Shown: positions 42,580 to 52,429, numbered from the stretch's first letter. The stretch is 64,000 bases of DNA from Rhodospirillaceae bacterium (GCA_018401495.1 JAGYJX010000008.1:248001-312000), one strand, 5' to 3'. Notes: generated by a model not told the origin, from the letters alone. Numbers and translations: made by a program.

Positions 42580-43680
42580 TCAGTCGAGCGCGCTGGACTG
42601 GTACTCGGAGCGCTCCAGCCAGGCCCGGCTGATCTCGACACCCCAGCCGGGACCGTCCGGAATCTGCACCTTGCCGTCGCGCGCCACCAGCGCCGGCTGG
42701 AACAGCCCGTCCTGCCACGGGTAGTAGTCGGCGCCCTCGATCGAGAACTCGACGTACGGGCCGGCCGATTCGATGGCGCCCATCATGTGCAGGGTGAACA
42801 CCGTCACCATCGACAGGTTGGCGGAATGCGGCGTGCAGGGCAGGCCCGAGGCACGCGCCAGTTCGGCCACTCGCAGGGTCCGGCTGAGGCCGCCGAGGTA
42901 GCAGATGTCGGGCTGCAGGACGTCGACCGCCCGCATCGCCGCCATCCGCCGCCACTGCGCCAGCGAGCAATCCTGCTCGCCGCCGGTGACGTCGATGTCG
43001 AGGGCGTCGGCGACCTGCTTGGTCCAGTCCAGCTCCCAGTACGGGCACGGCTCCTCGAAATGGCTGAAGCCATGGTCCTCCAGCAGCCGGCCGACCTCGA
43101 TCGCCCTGGCCGGCGTGTAGCAGCTGTTGGCGTCGGCCAGCAGCACGGCGTCGTCGCCGAGGGTGCGGCGGACCACCGCGACGATCTCCTCGGTGCGGCC
43201 CGGCCACTCGTCGACGTCGTGGCCGCATTCGCTGCCGACCCGGATCTTGAAGGCGTCGTAGCCGCACTCGTCGCGCAGCCGGGCCAGGCGCTCGGCCTCG
43301 GCGACCGGGGTGATGTCGCGCTTCATGCTGGAGGCGTAGACCCGCAGCGGCCGCGGCGTGCCGCCGAGCAGCTCGCACACGCTCTTGCCCTCGCGCTTGC
43401 CGCGCAGATCCCACAGCGCGGTGTCGACGCCGCCGATCGCCCGCCGCAGGTAGGAGCCCGGGAATTTGTGCTCGCGCTCGACCACGGTGTCGGCGAGCGC
43501 GTCGATGGCGAAGGCGTCGGCGCCGAGGGCGTAGGGCGCCACCTGGCGGTGCAGGACCTGCGCCGACAGGTCGGCGTTGTAGGGCGACAGCTGGCCCCAG
43601 CCCTGGCTGCCGTCCTCGACGGTCACCCGCACGAACCCGACGTCGCGGGTCGCGAACGTCTCGATGGTCTTGATCTTCAT
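42580..43680 (-). CDS. Enolase-superfamily enzyme (mandelate racemase/muconate lactonizing group)
   Basis: A 366-residue TIM-barrel enzyme. The capping domain begins [19 protein letters not shown]. Barrel residues visible: Lys-X-Arg in AFKIRVGSE, metal ligands Asp in [11 protein letters not shown], Glu in FEEPCPYWE and Glu in TGGEQDCS, then Asp in [10 protein letters not shown] and His in [10 protein letters not shown]. The His/Asp dyad places it in the mandelate-racemase-like subgroup, which includes sugar-acid dehydratases and racemases. The Lys-X-Arg pair at the second strand is less usual. ATG 43680 is chosen at the conserved start. Divergent from mocR. Confidence 0.9.
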   Translation of the reverse strand: MKIKTIETFATRDVGFVRVTVEDGSQGWGQLSPYNADLSAQVLHRQVAPYALGADAFAIDALADTVVEREHKFPGSYLRRAIGGVDTALWDLRGKREGKSVCELLGGTPRPLRVYASSMKRDITPVAEAERLARLRDECGYDAFKIRVGSECGHDVDEWPGRTEEIVAVVRRTLGDDAVLLADANSCYTPARAIEVGRLLEDHGFSHFEEPCPYWELDWTKQVADALDIDVTGGEQDCSLAQWRRMAAMRAVDVLQPDICYLGGLSRTLRVAELARASGLPCTPHSANLSMVTVFTLHMMGAIESAGPYVEFSIEGADYYPWQDGLFQPALVARDGKVQIPDGPGWGVEISRAWLERSEYQSSALD

Positions 43681-43766
43681 GGTTTCGCCTTCGATTCCGC
43701 CCCCACCCGCCGCCGTCGGCGGTGGCATTCCAGGGCCGTAGTCGGACTGAAATTGGATTTGATTTT

Positions 43767-43785
43767 AAGGTCCATTTTGGACAAT
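43767..43785. promoter_or_regulatory. Putative MocR operator, copy 2, in the enolase-like/mocR divergent gap
   Basis: AAGGTCCATTTTGGACAA lies in the 163-bp gap between the enolase-like gene and mocR. Its core TCCATTTTGGA is a perfect short palindrome around a T. It matches the motif upstream of the importer operon. It overlaps an ATG at 43784 that would otherwise look like the mocR start, which argues for the later start at 43844. Autoregulation by MocR is inferred. Confidence 0.55.
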
Positions 43786-43843
43786 GTCGCATACCATTCA
43801 GCCCGCCTCGGCGGGCGCGCGACCGTTGCCAGAGGGGCCCGGC

Positions 43844-45420
43844 ATGGTGAAGAGGGCCGGCGGCGCCCTGCTCCAGTCGATCAAGATCGACCCGCGGTCG
43901 AGCCGTCCGCTGGCCACCCAGATCGCCAACGGCGTGCGCGACATCATCCTGGCCGGCGCCCTGCGGGCCGGCGACCGGCTGCCGGCGACCCGCACCCTGG
44001 CGAGCGAGCTGGGGGTCTCCCGCACCACCATGGTCGAGGTGTTCGAGCGGCTGGTGGCCGAGGGGCTGGTCGAATCGCGCACCGGCGCCGGGACCTTCGT
44101 CAGCCGGGCGCTCGACGCCGCCGGCGCCGCCGTGTCCGGGGAGCCTCCGGCCGAGGCGACGCCCGAGCGCGCGCGGCGCTGCCAGTCGCGCACTCCATGC
44201 CGGGCCGATCCTGCCGACCGGCCGCTCGGGGCCGTCCCCAGCCGGGCCGGCCCTGCCGGCGTTCGCCGAACGGCTGCCGCACACCGTGCGCGCCTTCACC
44301 ACCGCGCTGCCGGCGCTCGACATGTTCCCGATCGCCCAGTGGTCGCGGCAGACCGCCAAGCACTGGCGGGGCAAGCGCGACGTCGTGCTCGGCTACGGCG
44401 ACGCGACCGGCTATCCGCCGCTGCGCCGGGCCATCGCCGCCCACCTGCGCGCCACCCACGGCATCGCCTGCGACGACGGGCAGATCTTCATCGTCAACGG
44501 CGCCCAGCAGGCCTTCCACCTGATCGGCTCGGTGCTGCTGCAGCCGGGCGACAAGGTCTGGTTCGAGAACCCGGGCGCGATCGGCGCCCGCAACGCCCTG
44601 CTCGCCGCCCGCGCCGAACTGGTGCCGCTGCCGGTCGACCGCGACGGGCTGGTTGTCGCCCACGGCCAGCGGGTGGCGCCGGATTTCCGCATGGCGTTCG
44701 TCACCCCGTCGCACCAGCAGCCGCTCGGCGTGACGATGAGCCTGACCCGGCGGTTCCAGCTGCTGGCCGCCGCCGAGGCGGCCGGCGCCTGGATCATCGA
44801 GGACGACTACGACGGCGAGTTCCACTACGGCGGCCATCCGCAGCCGGCCCTGAAGAGCGTCGACCGGGCCGAGCGGGTGCTCTACGTCGGCACCTTCAGC
44901 AAGACGCTGTTCCCGGCGCTGCGGCTCGGCTACTTCCTGGCCCCGGCCTCGCTGGTCGACACCTTCGAGGCGGTGTTCCGGTCCTACCTGCCGGGCATGC
45001 CGTCGAACCCGCAGGCGATCGTCGCCGGCTTCATGGACGAGGGCCACTTCGCCACCCACCTGCGGCGCATGCGGCGCACCTACATGGAGCGCCACCGGGT
45101 GCTGATCGAGGCGTCGCGCCGGCACCTGTCCGGGCTGCTCGACGTCGAGGAGGCCGACACCGGCCTGCACACCATCGGCCATCTGCGCGCCGATCTGCCG
45201 GAGGCCGAGGTCACGCGCCGCGCCGAGCACCGCAAGGTCACGGTCGCGCCGATCCAGCGGTTCTGCCTGACGCCGGTCCTGCTGAACGCCCTGGTGCTGG
45301 GGTTCAGCGGCATCAAGCCGGCGGAGATCGAGGCCGGGGCGGCGACGCTGGCCCGGCTGCTGGAGGACATGGCGAGCGAGCCGGGGCGGCTGGCCGAAGG
45401 GGGAGCGTGGTGCAGGTTGA
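43844..45420 (+). CDS. MocR-type GntR/aminotransferase regulator (two apparent frameshifts)
   Basis: A PdxR/TauR-type regulator of about 524 residues. The GntR winged helix (LATQIANGVRDIILAGALRAG, LGVSRTTMVEVFERL) is followed by a linker and a PLP aminotransferase-like effector domain: GYGDATGYPPLRRAIA, IEDDYDGEFHYGG and the PLP Lys in VGTFSKTLFPALRLGYF. AGAGGGG six nt before ATG 43844 decides the start. Frame shifts lie near 44187 and 45397. With one base removed at each, the gene is whole and ends at the TGA at 45418, overlapping the GMC gene by 14 bp. Probably controls the surrounding locus. Confidence 0.88.
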
Positions 45421-47014
45421 CTACATCGTGGTCGGCGCCGGCTCGGCCGGCTCGGCGCTCGCCAGTCGGCTGACCGAGAGCGGGCGCCACAGCGTGCTGC
45501 TGCTGGAAGCCGGCGGCGACGACCGCCGGTTCTGGCTGCAGGTGCCGATCGGCTACGGCAAGTCGTTCTACGACCCGCGCGTCAACTGGATGTACATGAC
45601 CGACCCGGTGCCCGGCGCCGGCGGACGTCCGAGCTACTGGCCGCGCGGCAAGGTGCTCGGCGGGTCGAGCTCGATCAACGCCATGGTCTACATCCGCGGC
45701 CAGGCCGAGGACTTCGAGGACTGGCTGGCCGCCGGCAACCCCGGCTGGGGCTGGCGCGACGTGCTGCCGGTGTACCGGCGGATGGAGGCGCACGCCTGGG
45801 GGCCGAGCGAGTTCCACGGTGGCGACGGGCCGCTGCACGTCTCGGCGCCCGCCGCCGACCTGCACCCGCTCTGCGAGACCTTCCTGGCGGCCGGCGCCGA
45901 GGCCGGGGTGCCGCGCAACCCGGATTTCAACGGCGCCGCCCAGGAGGGCGTCGGCACCTATCACCTGACGATCCGCAACGGCCAGCGGCTGTCGGCGTCG
46001 CGCGCCTATCTGTGGCCGGCGCGGCGGCGGCCGAACCTGCGGATCGAGACCGGCGCCGTCGCCACCCGGATCCTGTTCGAGGGCGCGCGGGCGGTCGGCG
46101 TGGAATATCGCCAGGGCGGGCGCCTCCACGCCGTCCGGGCCGGGCGCGAGGTGGTGCTGTCGGCGGGCGCGGTCAACACCCCGCATCTGCTGATGCTGTC
46201 GGGCGTCGGGCCGGCCGCCGAGCTGGCGGCGCTCGGCATCGAGGTGGTGCGCGACTGCCCGTCGGTCGGCCGCCACCTGCAGGACCACTACTGCGTCGAC
46301 TTCATCTACCGCTCGACCGAGGCGACGCTGAACGAGCAGCTGCACCCGCTCTCGGGCAAGCTCCGGGCGGGGCTGCGCTACCTGCTGGCGCGGCGCGGGC
46401 CGCTGGCGCTCAGCCTCAACCAGGCCGGCGGGTTCGTGAAGACCCGGCCGGACCTGGCGCGGCCGAACATCCAGCTCTACTTCTCGCCGGTCAGCTACCG
46501 CAAGGCGCCGCCCGGCACCCGCCCGCTGATGAATCCGGACCCGTTCCCGGCGTTCCTGACCAGCGTCTCGCAGTGCCGCCCGACCAGCCGCGGCAGCCTG
46601 CGCCTGGCGTCGCCGGACCCGGCGGTGGCGCCGGCGATCCAGCCGAACTACCTGGCGACCGAGCACGACCTCGCCGAGACCCTGGAGGGCGTGCGCTTCA
46701 TGCGCCGGCTGACGGCCATGCCGAGCCTGCGCGCGGTGATCGCCGAGGAACTGGAGCCGGGGCCGGCCGCCGGCGACGACGCCGCCCTGACCGCCTACAT
46801 CCGCGAGACCGGCGTGACCGTCTTCCACCCCTCGGGCACCTGCCGGATGGGACCGGACAGCCGGGCGGACGTGGTCGATCCGGCGCTGCGGGTGCACGGC
46901 CTCGGCGGGCTTCGGGTCGCCGACGCGTCGATCTTCCCGACCATCCCCTCCGGCAACACCAACGCGCCGTCGATCATGGTCGGCGAGAAGGCGAGCGACC
47001 TGATCCTGGGCTGA
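45407..47014 (+). CDS. GMC-family oxidoreductase (choline dehydrogenase-like)
   Basis: A 535-residue flavoprotein of the glucose-methanol-choline family. The FAD-binding start is DYIVVGAGSAGSALASRL; the first GMC signature is RGKVLGGSSSINAMVYIRG; the second is SAGAVNTPHLLMLSGVGP. Catalytic His is in VFHPSGTCRMG and Asn in PSGNTNAPSIMVGEKAS. The start is GTG at 45407 overlapping the end of mocR. Members oxidise primary alcohols to aldehydes. It is probably part of the same locus, but the substrate is unknown. Reading frame intact. Confidence 0.92.
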   Translation: MVQVDYIVVGAGSAGSALASRLTESGRHSVLLLEAGGDDRRFWLQVPIGYGKSFYDPRVNWMYMTDPVPGAGGRPSYWPRGKVLGGSSSINAMVYIRGQAEDFEDWLAAGNPGWGWRDVLPVYRRMEAHAWGPSEFHGGDGPLHVSAPAADLHPLCETFLAAGAEAGVPRNPDFNGAAQEGVGTYHLTIRNGQRLSASRAYLWPARRRPNLRIETGAVATRILFEGARAVGVEYRQGGRLHAVRAGREVVLSAGAVNTPHLLMLSGVGPAAELAALGIEVVRDCPSVGRHLQDHYCVDFIYRSTEATLNEQLHPLSGKLRAGLRYLLARRGPLALSLNQAGGFVKTRPDLARPNIQLYFSPVSYRKAPPGTRPLMNPDPFPAFLTSVSQCRPTSRGSLRLASPDPAVAPAIQPNYLATEHDLAETLEGVRFMRRLTAMPSLRAVIAEELEPGPAAGDDAALTAYIRETGVTVFHPSGTCRMGPDSRADVVDPALRVHGLGGLRVADASIFPTIPSGNTNAPSIMVGEKASDLILG

Positions 47015-47039
47015 TCCGGCGGCCCCGGTCCCGGACCGG

Positions 47040-47330
47040 CTATTCGTGGATGACCGGCCCTGTCAGTTCGTCGAGCCGGAACAGCCCGAACGCCCGCGGT
47101 CCGTTCTCGTCGAGGATCCGCAGGTCATCGGCGTCGCGCAGGTCGTGCTTGGCGACGAAGAAGTGCGCGCCGTAGCGCTGCTCCGCCAGCCGCACGGGAA
47201 CCTCGAAGGCGACGAACTTGGGGAAGCCCTTGGCCGCCAGCGCCCGCAGCAGGCCGGGGTCGGTCAGACTGGCGTAGGAGGTGAGGATCACCACCGGGCC
47301 GCTTCCGGTGAACAGCATGAACACCTTCAT
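47040..47330 (-). CDS. Small conserved protein linked to PEP synthase
   Basis: A 96-residue protein of unknown function, beginning MKVFMLFTGSGPVVILTSYA and ending RAFGLFRLDELTGPVIHE. It looks like a compact alpha/beta fold with no metal or catalytic motif I can name. It starts 4 bp after the ppsA stop codon, so it is translated from the same mRNA. I recall homologous small 'cytosolic' proteins from other proteobacteria, but cannot assign an activity. A role tied to PEP synthase is a guess from position. Convergent with the GMC gene. Confidence 0.75.
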   Translation of the reverse strand: MKVFMLFTGSGPVVILTSYASLTDPGLLRALAAKGFPKFVAFEVPVRLAEQRYGAHFFVAKHDLRDADDLRILDENGPRAFGLFRLDELTGPVIHE

Positions 47331-47334
47331 CGTT

Positions 47335-49756
47335 TCAGCCTCCCGTTCCTGGATCGGCCGGTAGGGCGCCCAGCGCCTCGGCCTCGGCGATGTGCCGCTT
47401 CACGGCGACGAAGCTGTCCGGGGTAACCGAGACCGGAATCGATGCCGCAGGCCACCAGGAAGCCGGCGAACTCCGGGTGGTCGCTGGGCGCCTGGCCGCA
47501 CAGCCCGACCTTGGCGCCGGCCTGGTGGGCGGCGGCGATCACGCTGCGGATCATCCACTTCACCGCCTCGTCCTGCTCGTCGAACAGCTCGGCCAGCTCG
47601 GCGGAGTCGCGGTCGACGCCGAGCGTCAGCTGGGTGAGGTCGTTGCTGCCGATCGAGAAGCCGTCGAACCGCCGGGCGAAGGCGTCGGCCAGGATCACGT
47701 TCGAGGGGATCTCGCACATGACGTAGACCTGGAGGCCGTTCTCGCCGCGCCGGAGCCCGTTCTCCGCCATCACCTCGAGCACCCGGTCGGCCTCGCGGGC
47801 GGAGCGGCAGAACGGGATCATCACGACGACGTTGGTGAAGCCCATCGCCTCGCGCAGCCGCTTGATGGCCCGGCATTCCAGGGCGAAGCCGTCGCGGTAG
47901 CGCGGCGAGTAGTAGCGCGAGGCGCCGCGGAACCCGATCATCGGGTTCTCCTCCGCTGGGCTCGAACTCGGCGCCGCCGAGCAGGTTGGCGTACTCGTTG
48001 GTCTTGAAGTCGCTCATCCGCACGATCACCGGATCGGGGTGGCGCGACGCGGCGATGCGGGCGAGGCCGCGCGACAGCCGGTCGACGAAGTACTCGGTGC
48101 GGTCCGCGTAACCCTCGGTCAGCGCCGGCGATCGCGCGCTTGGCTTCCTGGTCGGCCAGGGTGTCGTAGCGGACCAGCGCCATCGGGTGCACCTTGACCA
48201 GGTTGGAGACCACGAACTCCATCCGCGCCAGGCCGACGCCGTCGGCAGGCAGCCGCCACCAGCGGAAGGCCGCCGCCGGGTTGGCGAGGTTGAGCATCAC
48301 CTTGGTGCGGGTCGCCGGGATGTCGCCGTGGTCGACCTCCGCCTCCTCGACCTCGGCGAAGCCCTCGTAGACATGGCCCTGGTCGCCCTCGGCGCAGGAC
48401 ACCGTGACCGCCTGCTCGTCGTGCAGGACCCGGGTGGCGTCGCCGGTGCCGACGATGGCCGGCAGCCCCAGCTCGCGGCTGACGATGGCGGCGTGCGAGG
48501 TGCGCCCGCCGTGGTCGGTGACGATCGCCGCCGCCCGCTTCATGACCGGCACCCAGTCCGGGTCGGTGGTGCGGGTGACCAGCACCGAGCCGTCGACGAA
48601 ACGCCCGATGTCGCCGGGCATCCTCGATCACGCAGACCCGGCCGGTGGCCACCGCCTCGCCGATGCCGAGGCCGGTCGCCAGCGTGCGGCCCTTGGAGGT
48701 GACGCGGTAGGCGGTGACGGTGCCGGCCCCGCGGCGCGACTGGACCGTCTCGGGGCGCGCCTGGACGACGAACAGCTCGCCGGTCTCGCCGTCCTTCGCC
48801 CACTCGATGTCCATCGGGCAGCCGTAGTGGTCCTCGATCACGCAGGCCCAGCGCGACAGCGACAGGATCTCCGGGTCGGTGAGCACGAAGCCGGCGCGCT
48901 CGGCCTTCGAGGTCGGCACGTTCCGGGTCGAGGCACCCTGGTCGTCGGCGTAGATCAGCTTGCGGGCCTTGGCGCCGCAGGTCTTCTCGATGATCGGCGT
49001 CAGGGACGGGTCGGACAGCAGCGGCTTGAAGACCCGGTAGGCGTCGGGGTCGACGGTGCCCTGCACGACGTTCTCGCCGAGGCCCCAGGCGGCGTCGATC
49101 AGCACCACCTTGTCGAACCCGGTCTCGGTGTCGAGGGTGAACATCACGCCGGCGCCGCCGAGGTCGGAGCGCACCATGCGCTGCACCCCGACCGACAGCG
49201 CGACCTTCAGGTGGTCGAAGCCCTTGGCGTCGCGGTAGCTGATGGCGCGGTCGGTGAACAGCGAGGCGTAGCAGCGCCGGCAGGCGTCGATCAGGGCGCG
49301 CTCGCCGTGGATGTTCAGGAAGCTCTCCTGCTGGCCGGCGAAGCTGGCGTCGGGCAGGTCTTCGGCGGTGGCGCTGGAGCGGACCGCGACGTCGATGTCG
49401 GCGCGCCCGGCGCGCCGGCAGAGTTCGCGGTAGGACGACCGGATCGCCTCGGCGGTATCCGCCGGCCAGTCACCGGCCAGGAAGGCGCGCCGGATCGTCT
49501 GCCCGGCTTCGGCCAGCGTCAGCTTGCCGGCGGCGAGCGAGGCCATGGTCGCCGCGATGACGTCCCCCAGCCCGTTGTGCGCGACGAACCGCCGGTAGGC
49601 GCCGGCGGTGGTGGCGAAGCCCGGCGGCACCCGCACGCCGCGGGCCGACAGGTTGGCGATCATCTCGCCGAGCGAGGCGTTCTTGCCGCCGACCCGCGGC
49701 ACGTCGGCGCGTCGCAGCTCCTCGAACCAACAGACGGGTGTCGGATCGTCGGTCAT
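47335..49756 (-). CDS. ppsA: Phosphoenolpyruvate synthase (four apparent frameshifts)
   Basis: Converts pyruvate and ATP to PEP, a gluconeogenic step. Domains: ATP-grasp-like PEP/pyruvate-binding N half (VGGKNASLGEMIANL, VRSSATAEDLPDASFAGQQES), phosphohistidine domain with HGGRTSHAAIVSRELG, and the PEP-utilising C-terminal barrel (FSIGSNDLTQLTLGVDRDS, catalytic Cys in VGLCGQAPSD). Frame shifts near 48626, 48132, 47961 and 47444 each vanish when one base after a TC is dropped, giving VIRMPGDIG, AIPALTEGY, EFSPAEENP and GIIPVSVTPDSF. The corrected length is 805 residues, normal for PpsA. GAGGG precedes ATG 49756. Confidence 0.94.
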
Positions 49757-49955
49757 CGGACCCTCCCTCGGCTTCACGGACGCTGGCCGGGAGCGGCCGG
49801 GCGCGCGGCCCGACGGCAACGGCGCTTCCCACAGCTTGCGGGCGGCGCGGGCGCTGGCGCGTTGATCGAGGTCAAGAGGAGGGGAGGTGGCGCCACCACA
49901 TCACCCGAAGCGGGCGGCCGGTGGGCCTCTGAGACCGGGTCGGACAGGCGAAAAA

Positions 49956-50031
49956 TGGTGCCGCAGAAGGGACTCGAACCCCCGACCCTCGCATTACGAA
50001 TGCGATGCTCTACCAGCTGAGCTACTGCGGC
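49956..50031 (-). tRNA. tRNA-Thr (anticodon CGT)
   Basis: The minus strand folds into a full cloverleaf of 76 nt including encoded CCA. The acceptor pairs GCCGCAG with CTGCGGC; the D arm is GCTC/GAGC; the anticodon arm TCGCA/TGCGA encloses loop TTCGTAA with anticodon CGT, reading ACG threonine codons; the variable loop is 5 nt; the T loop is TTCGAGT. It stands alone between ppsA and an uncharacterised gene. The 199-bp stretch between it and ppsA shows nothing else recognisable. Confidence 0.97.
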
Positions 50032-50105
50032 CCTGGAAATGCGCGGACCTAGATACGGGTTGCCGGGCCGCGGATGCAAGTCCGGCGCGCGGCCGCCGGC
50101 CGGCG

Positions 50106-50868
50106 TCAGTTCAGGGCGATCGCGCCGGTTCCCGGGAACACCGCCCCGTAGCGGCCGCCGGCCGGGCTGTCGCCGTCCACCAGCAGGCGCTTCAGCGGAT
50201 CGACGTCGCCGGAGCGGTAGGCCTTGAGGGCGTCCTGCATCGCCTTGACGCGGGCCAGCCCGGATTGCGCCGCCGACAGCCGGTCCTGCGCCGAGACCGA
50301 GGTCTCGCCGCCGCCGTCGTCGACCCGGCGGTAGCGCCCGCTCGGTGAGGCCGGTGCGGGTTTCCGCCTGGGTCAGGCCGAACGACCGGCCGTCGAGGCC
50401 GACCACCGCGGTGGTCTCGGCCCGCACGGCGCCGGCGCTGGCGACGCCGATCTCGACCCCGAGGCGGCGGTAGGAGGCGTAAGCACCCTCACCCTCGGCG
50501 TTCTCGGAGTAGGCGACATCGACCCCGACCACCCGCAGCTGCACCCGGAAACCCTCGGAGCCGGAGGCCTGGTCGATGGCGCGCTGGGCGGCCTGGACGG
50601 CGCGCTCGGCGGCGGCCTCGGCCTCGTCCGGGCGCTGCACCGCCTCGAACACGGTCTTCAGCGCGTGGCGCAGACGGTCCATGAAGGTCACGTCGTCGCG
50701 GCCGTCGGGCTCGACGGTCAGGAACTGGGGATCTCCGGGCTGCGCCGAGCGGACACTGCTTGAGGCGGTGGGTGCCTGACGAATCGCCTGCGCCACTCCA
50801 CGGGCGGACCCGGAGTCGCTGGCTGAGGGCGTCAGGAGAGCGCCCGAGAGTTCGACAGGAGCAAGCAA
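50106..50868 (-). CDS. Protein of unknown function (one apparent frameshift)
   Basis: About 253 residues and not recognised. The first 60 residues are Ser/Ala-rich and probably disordered. Then comes a helical stretch (RLRHALKTVFEAVQRPDEAE, AAERAVQAAQRAIDQA), a predicted beta region (FRVQLRVVGVDVAYSENAEG, YRRLGVEIGVASAG) and a helical end (QDRLSAAQSGLARVKAMQDALKAYRSGD). No signal peptide, membrane helix or catalytic motif is evident. The frame shift near 50362 is removed by dropping one base after CTC (GLPSGRYRRVDDGG). It lies between tRNA-Thr and hemY. Confidence 0.65.
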
Positions 50869-50902
50869 CGCTCTGTCCTTTCTGGACGACGGCGCCCGGT
50901 GG

Positions 50903-52425
50903 CTACCGACGTGTGCTTAGGCCGACCTTCTGGATCGGATAGTTTGAATTGTAGCCAAAAGCTCCCGGTGAGTCTTCATCAAAATTTAACCGGTTGCGCG
51001 GGGTGGCTCCGTCGACCGTCACCACCGGTTCGCGGCGGTCGAGGCTGCCCGCCGGCGCGGCGTCGGCCGGGCGCGTCGTCGGCATCTCGACGATCCGCGC
51101 CTGCGGGGCGGCAAGCTCGTCCGGCGCCAGCAGGCTGACCCGCGGCGGCGGCGCCCAGCCGACGGTGTCGAACTCGCCGCAATGGCCGCAGACCGCGGTC
51201 CAGTCCGACGCCACGGCGCCGCAGCTCGCGCAGGTCCAGGCCGGGTCGGCGGGGCGGAGGCGGCGCGCTCCAGCCACTGGCGGGCGGCGCGGGCGTCGCC
51301 GTGCTCGGCTTCCTCCAGCCGGGCGCGCAGCCGGCAGGCGCGCGCCGTCAACTGGGCCTCGTCGAGCGCCTCCAGCTGCACCCGGGCCTCGCCCCAGAGC
51401 TCGGCGTCGAGCCCCGCCGCGGCCACGGTCAGCCGGCTCTCCGGGTGGTCGGGCGCGCGGTCGGCGAGGGTGTGCAGCCGCTTGAAGCGCTCGATCGGGC
51501 CGCCGTCGCCGATCGCCGCGTCGTACGCCGCCGCCAGCGCCGGGTGCGGGCTGCTCGGCCAGGTCTCCTCGATCAGCCGCTGCGCGCGCCTGCCCTTGCC
51601 GGTGCGGGCGAGCAGCTCGGCCTCGAGCGCCACCGCCGGCACGAAGCCGGGCACCGACTCGCGGGCCTTGGCGGCGTGGGCCAGCGCCTCGTCGACCTTG
51701 TCGGCGGCGAGCGCCTCGCGGGCGCGCTCGACCAACAGGGCGCTGCGGTGCCGGCGGCCGTCGCTCTCCGGCACGATCCTCCGCTTGACGGCGTCGTAGA
51801 GCGCCACCTGGGCGTCGAACCAGCGCCCCGCACGGGCCCGGCCGTAGAGCCGGGTGGTGGCGGCGAGCGGCGCGTCCGGGCGCAGCGCGTGTGCCTCTTC
51901 CGCCAGTTCGAGCGCCCGGGCCTCGTCGCCGCGGGCGATCGCCTGGCGCAGCAGCCCGGCCAGCCCCAGGAAGGCGGTGTCGTCGTTGTCGCGCAGCGCC
52001 GCGAAGTACTTGGCGGCGGCGGCGGTGTCGCCGTGCAGGGCGGCGGCCTGCGCCGACAGCAGGCGGGTCAGGCTCGGGTCGCGGAGCAGGCGGTCGGCCT
52101 CGCGCGCCTGGCGCCGGGCCTCCTCGGCGTCGCCGGCGGCGACCGCGGCGAGACCTTTGGTCAGCGCCCGGAACCCGGCCTCGCGGCGCTGGTCGGCGCG
52201 CCGGCGCATCACCGCCCACGGCGCGCCGACGGCGCCGGACAGCATCCGCACGCCGACGCTGGCAAGCCAGATCAGCAGGCCGGCGACCACCAGGAACAAG
52301 GCGAACGAGGTCTCCAGCCGCCAGCCCAGCCAGTCGATCCGGATGTCGCCGGGGTTGCGGACCAGCCAGACCGCCACCGCGACCAGGATGACGAGGCGGA
52401 TGAGGTAGAGGATCGATCGCTGCAT
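50903..52425 (-). CDS. HemY-like TPR membrane protein with zinc-ribbon tail (two apparent frameshifts)
   Basis: About 506 residues. Two N-terminal membrane helices (SILYLIRLVILVAVAVWLV and FALFLVVAGLLIWLASVGV) precede a tetratricopeptide-like helical domain (RRQAREADRLLRD, ALELAEEAHALRPD). This is the HemY_N family found beside hem genes; its role in tetrapyrrole synthesis is unproved. The C terminus carries two Cys pairs, CASC and CGHC, 14 residues apart, like a rubredoxin-type zinc ribbon. A frame change near 51250 is best explained by two extra bases (WLSAPPPPRDPAWTC). The last 25 residues are AT-rich. It starts 4 bp after the mitofilin gene. Confidence 0.85.
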
Positions 52426-52429
52426 CGCC

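Noticed and set aside
47014..47040. Terminator hairpin after the GMC gene (CCGGTCCCGGACCGG)
   Set aside because: The inverted repeat leaves almost no loop and has no U tract; it is better explained by local G+C richness.
49956..50868. Integrated element next to tRNA-Thr
   Set aside because: There is no integrase, no duplicated tRNA 3' end and no composition change; the tRNA is followed by ordinary chromosomal genes.
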